The notes under the pieces: generated by a model
What the model was told of the DNA's origin: nothing
Databases searched by the model: none
Seen by the model: only the letters and a program-made list of their open reading frames with translations
Shown here: piece after piece, positions 57,241-64,000 of the stretch
Numbering within the stretch: position 1 is the stretch's first letter
How the letters are laid out: each line of letters begins with the position of its first letter
Source: Dipylidium caninum
Taxonomy: Eukaryota > Platyhelminthes > Cestoda > Cyclophyllidea > Dipylidiidae
Direction: 5' to 3'
DNA length: 64,000 nucleotides
NCBI GenBank assembly: GCA_017562135.1
Contig: QEYB01000658.1
Coordinates: 20,602 to 84,601 of the forward strand
Position numbers and translations under genes: made by a program

Positions 57241-57366
57241 CATCTTTTCTGCACTCCGTCCTTCCTCCATTCCTTCCTTCCTTCCTTCATTCTTTCCTTC
57301 CTGCTTGTATCCAACTATCCATTCATCCATTCATCCATCTTAGCGTGCGCTCACTCCCCTCCCCAG

Positions 57367-58578
57367 ACGCCTACAACCCCTGCATTGAGCCCATCGCACC
57401 GGGCAACTGCCACTTGCCCATCCGCCTGTGGGCCTACGACCGCCAATTGCAGAGATGCGTGCGATTCATCTTCACCGGTTGCAAAGGCAACTCCAACCAG
57501 TTCCTCACCAGGCAGCACTGCAGAAGGGCATGTCCGGGTAAGCACTCGAGTAGCCATGAAGCTGCATCCCGCCCCACCCTCCCCACCCGCACCCTCGCTT
57601 CGTCGAGGTGACGAAACGTCGGCGGGAGGAGGAGGAGGAAGAGGCGGAGGAGAAAGAGGCACGGTGGACGTCAATCACCTCCACCCACTCAGCCACTCAC
57701 ACACCCAACCAAACCACCTCATTCTTCGTCGTTGTCAACAAATTATTCCTCAGTGACAAAATTACCTGTCATTCATCGACGACTGCTTCGAACGGTAACA
57801 CTCGCTTGGGGGGCGCGCAGGCGGGCGGGCAGGCGGACGGGGGAGGCGGACGGGGAGGCGGAGGGTGGAAGAGATGGGTGAAAGAAGGCGGCCTGCCTCG
57901 TAAGGAGGCCTCTCCTCTAACCTTTGGCTCACCACCACGGCGTCGTCTGCTCAACAACTTCACGACGCGGCTGGCGAGGGCGACGTGGAATGCGCGAAGT
58001 TGGTTCAAGCTCTGAGGGGTGGTCGACGACCAGACCGGGTGACAGGAGGGTGGACGAGTTGTCACGGGAGACTAATGAGGAGACGTGTTTGGCGTCATTG
58101 CCTCTTTTCGATCAGGGCGAAGATGCATGTCTTTGGACGACGTCGACGAACACGTCAGTGCCTTCGCCAATGCAACGACACTGCCAATCTCCTGCCAGCC
58201 GACATCCTCTTCCGCCTCTCCGCCTTTTCGCCTCCTCCTGCGTCGCGGGCTTCCGCCGCTGACACCACTGAGTCCGGCGTGGGCTCAAGGCACTCACGCC
58301 TTCCACGTCTCCCACGCCCCTCACTTCTCTCCACGTCTCTCGCGACTTCGCGCGTCTCACGCCTTGTCCCACTGTGTTCCCAGGTGACACGAGCCTGTGC
58401 AAACTGCAATCGTGGAAGGGGCCCTGCAACCGAACGAATCTACTCGTGGGCCTTCGACTACGCAAGAACAAGTTGCGTGAGCTTCCTCTACGGCGGCTGC
58501 GCCGGCAACAGGAACCGCTTTGCCAAGTACTCCGACTGCGTCAACGCCTGCCATGGCGTGTTCGGTTATTACTTCTGA
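57367..58578 (+). pseudogene. Headless type-2 Kunitz gene, second domain frameshifted
   Basis: The first Kunitz exon (57367-57537) is intact and canonical, with one His-to-Gln change. Exon 1 is missing: intron 1 is fused to the acidic-repeat block at about 57240. The last exon (58384-58578) has at least five single-base indels against 32370-32177 (in ctgcaatc, gtggaagg, accgaacg, gcaagaac and aagttgcg), destroying the second domain. The end of the gene coincides with the start of the indel-rich part of the window. Confidence 0.7.
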
Positions 58579-59399
58579 CTGACATCTGCTGCCCGTCTCC
58601 CCACCGCCTCCTCACCGCCTCCTCACCGCCCTCCCGCCCTCCCGCCTTCCCACCGACTGCCCACGGAGCCCATTGCTCCGCGGGTGATGAATGCCGAAGA
58701 TGTTGCTCGGAAGTTGCCTTTCGACAATTGTTCGACTCGCAGGTGGATGGGGAAGGAGGTGGGGCACGACAAGAGCCACAAGTGTGGCTTCATATGTTTC
58801 AATTTGAGTGGGTGTGTCCACAATCGCCGGCGTGTAAGAACGCCGAATGTGGCAAGCAAGTTCATGTGGTTGTGGTTGTGGTTGTGGATGTGGATGTGGA
58901 TGTGGAGGAGGAAGGAGGAGTAGGAGGAGTGGCGACCAGACAGCCTCCCTTCTTCTCTCCCCCGCAATGTCCACCCACCGTCAAGTGGGCAATTTTACCC
59001 CTCTCGGAGTGCCGCCGCGTGGTGGCCGATTCGCACGTTTTCGGATCTTCGGCTATGGTGCGGTTGCAGTTCGATACGAAGTGCCTTCCACTCAGTCAGT
59101 CGACTCGGTGAGGACGTGGAACGCCGCCAATGCTGGTGGAAGCATGCACAGATCGCGTTTTCGTCCTCTATGCCTCCGCACGCCCGCGTCACCCGCTTGG
59201 CGACGGACGTGCCAACCGTGGGGCTACGCATAATCAAACACGAAAAAGACTACGCCCCACGCGTTCCTCAAATAATGACAAACCGACAAGATGAGCTGGC
59301 TTGGCTGAGTCGAGAGTAGCAAAACGGCCGAAAGAGGACAGAAAGGGAAGGAGGCGTATCGTTCCTCGCAGTAGACTGTGAAGACCACTCGCCGCCCAC

Positions 59400-62300
59400 C
59401 AATATAGCCTTGTTCGTCTCGTCCACGGTGCTCGCCACTGAGGAGCGCCGCTTGGCATGCAGACTTCGATTTCGCCCCCATATAGTGTCCTGTGTCGGCA
59501 TAACCTCAGAGACGGTCCGTCGGACGAACTCCAACTGCTGCTGCGATCGGCGTCGCTCATGCGCCTCATGCGCCTATGCGCCTCATGCGCTCATGCGTGC
59601 AGAAGCGTCTCTACGAGGAGGAAGCACAGAATGTGCCTTTCCACCATCAGCGTGGCTGCTCTGTCTTTAGTCCCACTTACCAGGCCGACACCGACAACGC
59701 ACCACTCGAGGAGGGGCGAGCATGAGACTATGATAACGACCTTCCGCGCGGGTGGTGTGGGAGGAGGACTCTCTCTCTCTCACTCTCACACGCCTGGTGG
59801 ATGTCTCATCGAGCTTTTACCGGTCCCTCCTCGCCTTCCGCCATGTCTCACCACGTCACGTACATGTGACGGGACTGGTTCCTTCCCCCTCACTCACCTC
59901 ATTGCTAGCTTAGAGGAGGAGCCGACTCACTGCGTGATGGGGAGAGCTCGAAGCTGGTGGGATAGGGCACAAGAGACCGTGAGATGGCGAGAGCTGCAGC
60001 CGCGTGAGATGTGTATATGTATTCGGAGAGGGCGGTTGTGTGTGTAGTGTGTATCAGGCCGGGAGATATATGTGTGTCGTGATGGCGCGCGAGTGCGCTG
60101 GAGATGTTGCATGTGGGTGAGGAGAGATTCTGTGCACATCCTGTCATTGGCACGCCACTGCCCTCACCGTCATATGACCAGGGTGGTGTGTGTGGGTGTG
60201 TATGTCAATTCGAGAGAGGAGAGGAGGCTTGAGCTCTTGGCTCCGTGCTCCTCGTGGCCCCCATGTTTCGAGGTGGCTCTTGAGGCGCAGTCAGGCCGCG
60301 AGCGCACTTCTGTCTGGCAGATGATAGACATGAGAACACGGACTGCCACTACCCTCCGGTTCTCCCACGTCGCGACAAGGCTACAAATTGAATGAGCTGC
60401 GGTCTTGCTGAATCGAGGGCACAAAAGGCGAGATTGAGGCCAACAAGACAATGTTGCAACAAGACTTCTCACGCCATCCATCGCCGCACCAACCTTGTGC
60501 CTCTTTGCAACAACGCCTTGACAGCCCCCATTTCTTGCCTTTCTTCCTCCCTGCCACTACTCCCCTCTTCTTCTTCTCTTCACCCCTCCACCCACCACGT
60601 CTCAGTGGAGGAGGTCCGACCACTTGCTGACTTGCAAGAGGCCGATTGAGCTTGGTCTCCTCCAGCAAACGTCGCCCACGATGAGGTGATTTGGCGTTTC
60701 TTGGCCCTCCTCCACAAGTTTTTTGCTGACATCTTCCGAGTGTTTGCGTGCACTCGACCATCACGACTGGACGGTGGAGTGGGTGGGTTGGTGGGTGGGT
60801 GGGTGAATGGGGAACGGAAGGCGCCCTTAGAGCGGCAACGCCGACTCTCCTCCTCGTCCCTCAGCACAAGACGCCTGCGTCAGTGGATCGGAATGGCAGT
60901 GCGAAAGTTGGCCTCCCTTGGGACTGGTGAGGCGAGTGCGGTCAGCGGTTGGTCGATCGGTGGGTAGCTTGGTCGTCAGCTCGATTAATCGTTCGGTCGG
61001 TTTGGTCCGATTCAGTCGGTCGGCCAGTCAATCGGTGTGAATGGTGTGAATTTGTGAATGTGGGGTGGGTGGGTGGGTGAATGGGTGGGTGACTGTGTGG
61101 GTGAATGATAAGGAAAGGAGAAAAGCGAAAGGAGTCTCGTGCAACTATCGCCTACCTGCAATTACGCGATGGGTGGAGGTTATTACGATTGGAAAGGGAC
61201 GGGTCTATGATTTCGGCTCGGTGTCCCAGTGGTTTTTTACGCTTGTGACGAAATGGGCTTCTATCAGTCCCCCTGCGGGCCGTTCACGGCAAAAGCCCGT
61301 TCACAACCTCCCACGCTTCTTTGGCACTGAAGACGCCCAGTGGCTCTGCTGCTCGTAACACTTTTGTAGGTTAACCAAGCTCGCACGACGCCGTCGAGCG
61401 CAAGGCCTTTTCGTTTTGCGTAATTCTTCCACAACTGGCGAACGGTCCGAGTCGTTAGGCCTCATCCAAGCTGTTGGTGTGGGCAATGAAGTTCCGCCCC
61501 GATGCACCCTTTAAACATTCACCGAAAGAACAAACTCTCGAGCCGCTACTTCGCCACCTTCCTGCCGACTTCTCCTCCGGCCTTTCCCTCCGCCTCCGCC
61601 TCCGCCTCCGTCTCCCCCTTCCCTCCTCCCTCCACGTCCGCTCCTCTTCACCAAACGGGCTGTGCACTTCCTTGCCAGAATTACCGTATCGGCAAAAGAA
61701 GCACGAGTGAATTTTGTTTTCATCGCGTTCCAACATCTGCCGCGAAAGACTTTCCCCAGCCTGGAATCGCCTTCGTCTGCGGTGTCGTAATGCGGGTGGG
61801 CGAATTAATAACTTGGGAAATTTGCGCAATTGAGGTAGGACACCTCAAAGTGACGAGAGACGCTCCCCGTCTCCGGGGTCGCGTTTCTGCCTCCGGTTGT
61901 AGCGACATAACAGAAGAGTGGAGGATTTGCACCTGTGAAGGGACATTCAAACATCGCCTCTCCGTCGTGCGTGTCCCGCCCGCGACGACAGCAGATCTGC
62001 AAACTCGGACCGCTCGCATTTGGCAGTGCAGTTCTCACACGTGAGTCGGGATACACTGCCATTAACGCCAACACGTCATCTGGCAGGAGGAAAAAGCTTA
62101 CGCGACGAGACTGAGGCCAAACAAGGCGGTGCGAAGCAGGACAACACGCGCCAACGTCAACATCGCCACATCGAGGTGTTTTCTCGTGCACAGCCCTTTG
62201 GTAGCCTCATTTCTCCCCATTCTGCAAACAAAACAACTCTCCCTCGACCCAGTCCACCTGCAAAACACTGCTTCTTTCTCTCTCTCTTCTCTCTCTGAGA

Positions 62301-64000
62301 ATTTTGACCTGCAGTGGTGGCGAATGCGCTCACTTTCACCTGCCGCGGTTGGCGAGGGCCACGAGAACCGAATAAAGCAGTGAAAGGCCTCTCCGCTGCA
62401 CGGGCAGGATTTTCTCCTACCGGAAGGAAGAATGGCGGGTTGCTTTGTCCCTGAGGGAAATGGAGCTCAATAACGACAATACAATCCCATCGAGGCGCCA
62501 TCTGTAAATGTTTGGAGCCATTCTTGCGCCCATCACGTAATTATGTGTCGACAGCTGATTGCTTTGACCACCTTGCGTCGAATGCTTCACAACCGAAGTG
62601 CACCCAGTCGAGAAGGGCAAAATGAGCGGACGGTTGCCGCGAACAAAGGGAGGAGATGGTTGGTGCGAGGAGCTTCGAGAGGCTGCGACTTACAGGCGGC
62701 GTGCGCATGCTCCTCCTTTTGTAGACGATTCTGCGGTGTGCAGAGTGCGATGCAACGCAATGCCAACGGATGTGGGACAGGGTCGGGTCCAGTTCGACGT
62801 CTGTTTAATGGAAGGTGAAGAAATGAGGCTACCGAAAGGGTTGTGCAAGCACGCGATCACGTTTGAACGGAGGTGAGACGCGTCGTTTGTTCGCCAACGA
62901 GAAAGGCACGAAAGAGCTCCGTCGACGATTGCCACCAACAATCCTTTTGTCCATCCTGCGACAAGTGTTCGGAAACGCTGCTTTTGTGGCTGCCTAACTG
63001 CCGGTCGTCATGAGCAGAACGGATGGAGATCGGGTGAGCGCAAGCTCACTGAGGAGAATGGCCAAACAACTTCAGCGAAATGGAATGGATACGAGGCTAA
63101 CGCTGCTCGGACGTCCGTGGTCAACCCGTGGCCACCGTGAGCGAGTAAACTTAAGCCTCCCCCTGGTCTGCTGACGAAAAGAGAGTGGCAAACAAGGAAA
63201 TAATTAATGGAGCAAGTCGGTCAAGTGGGGTGGTTTTGCTTGTTCGTCGAACCCAAATCGCTCATCAAGCGATTGTTGCTTCCCACGAGCCACACTGAAA
63301 TTAATCCCGCTCCACCGCCCTTCGTCCCCTCGGTTCCTGCCTTCTCCCCGCCCTTCCTCGCGCTTCCTCGCGCCTCCCGCACTCACGACGGCCAAGCCGA
63401 AGTCGCAACGTCAGTGGCGAAGAGGGCGAGTCGTGTGATGTGCTGTCACCGCCATACACCTCGCCCTCCTGGTGGCCCGCTTCGGTGTGCTGGCAGACTA
63501 CTGCCAATTTCTTTTCCCATTGCTTCATTTATGCTCCTTCGTCCATTCCTCATGCGCCGAGTGGAGTCATTTCACCGGCCAGCAAGCGGTTTAGAATGAG
63601 ACTTCACAGCTGAAGCACGGAGTGAATGCGGCTGTCGTCCTCACATTCGTGGTTAGTTTAAATGAGCCAGCAAGTCATCCAGTTCTGGCCAACCAGCTTG
63701 GCTTCTCCTGATGAGCTGTCTTTCCTACCTCTTCAGCGAGGGGTCTCAGCTTTTCCGGTCCGTCGCTCCTAAGTCGTTGCTCCTCTCAAAGTCCGCCGTC
63801 TCGGGAGTTGGTGCCCGTCACTTGTGAAGCGTTCACATATACGTGACGGGGGGTGTGGGGCCGCAGGATAGGAGCAAGAGGAGTCATAGTCTCTTGAAGA
63901 CGAGACGAGGGCGGAGACGGGGCGAGACGAAGCGATGTGGATCGACTTTGTGGATAGTTGAAGCATGCACTTTCCTCCTCAGCGAATAAACTCTAAAACA
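59400..64000. repeat. Indel-rich copy of 25.74-29.99 kb
   Basis: Colinear with 25.74-29.99 kb from about 59.55 kb on, but with single-base insertions and deletions every few tens of bases in both directions, mostly in homopolymers. Equivalents of the cysteine-rich ORF (about 61065-61358), a type-5 exon (about 62300-62507) and palindromes (59855 intact; 62532 and 63831 imperfect) can be located, but no frame is reliable. Confidence 0.75.

Noticed and set aside
1..64000. Transposon, retroelement or viral genes as the driver of duplication
   Set aside because: I found no transposase, integrase or reverse-transcriptase-like frames, long terminal repeats or target-site duplications at the block borders I could locate.

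Overview
This is eukaryotic (metazoan) DNA. Its genes are split by short spliceosomal introns of about 60-250 bp, have TATA-box promoters and sometimes AATAAA poly(A) signals, and microsatellites are frequent. I see no operons, bacterial ribosome binding sites, CRISPR arrays, tRNAs, rRNAs or transposase/reverse-transcriptase ORFs. The best-supported genes encode small secreted Kunitz (BPTI-type) proteins: a signal-peptide exon, a phase-1 intron, then one exon carrying the six-cysteine domain. Fragments of a radial spoke head 3 (RSPH3) gene are also present, so the animal should have motile cilia or flagella. That makes ticks, mites and nematodes less likely. A parasitic flatworm with an expanded Kunitz family is one possibility, but I cannot prove the taxon.

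The window is a mosaic of recent direct and inverted segmental duplications. Main blocks: (1) 1-2880 repeats at 40921-43785 (direct). (2) 5696-10583 and 14363-19252 form a 4.9-kb inverted repeat around a 3.8-kb spacer. (3) 25.74-29.99 repeats at 59.55-64.0 kb (direct, second copy riddled with single-base indels). (4) 31.4-35.5 kb is mirrored at 54.2-59.4 kb. (5) 37.4-40.0 repeats at 49.6-52.0. (6) 45.1-47.8 repeats at 52.2-55.0. (7) A 1.9-kb block at 3.79-5.68 recurs at 35.55-37.41 and, inverted, at 45.1 and 52.2 kb, with partial copies at 25, 30 and 48.7 kb.

Kunitz genes fall into classes. Type 1 has an extra cysteine pair; intact genes lie at 34.6, 40.7, 47.6 and 54.6 kb, an edge-truncated copy at 45-123 and an orphan first exon at 19.4 kb. 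Type 2 has two tandem Kunitz domains and a GC-AG first intron; it is intact at 32.2-33.7 kb and broken at 22.2, 55.9 and 57.4 kb. Type 3 is intact at 42.5 kb and frameshifted at 1.6 kb. Type 4 (9.3, 15.3, 23.5, 38.8, 51.0 kb) descends from a Kunitz gene by a small frameshifting deletion, but all five spliced frames stay open to the same stop. A fifth, very degenerate Kunitz-like exon occurs at 3.2, 11.8, 28.4, 44.4 and 62.3 kb. No recognisable Kunitz domain has Lys or Arg at P1, so classical trypsin inhibition is not predicted.

The main unexplained signal is an imperfect 16-bp palindrome, GTCAC-N6-GTGAC, found about 28 times in six unrelated sequence contexts. A shared promoter box (consensus TSACCTCGACMCWGTC) lies 33-49 bp upstream of the Kunitz TATA boxes. 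RSPH3 pseudogene pieces occur five times in two subfamilies. The last ~6.5 kb looks like low-quality consensus or a decayed duplicate. Many overlapping ORFs on both strands are by-products of the GC-rich, low-complexity sequence and are left out.
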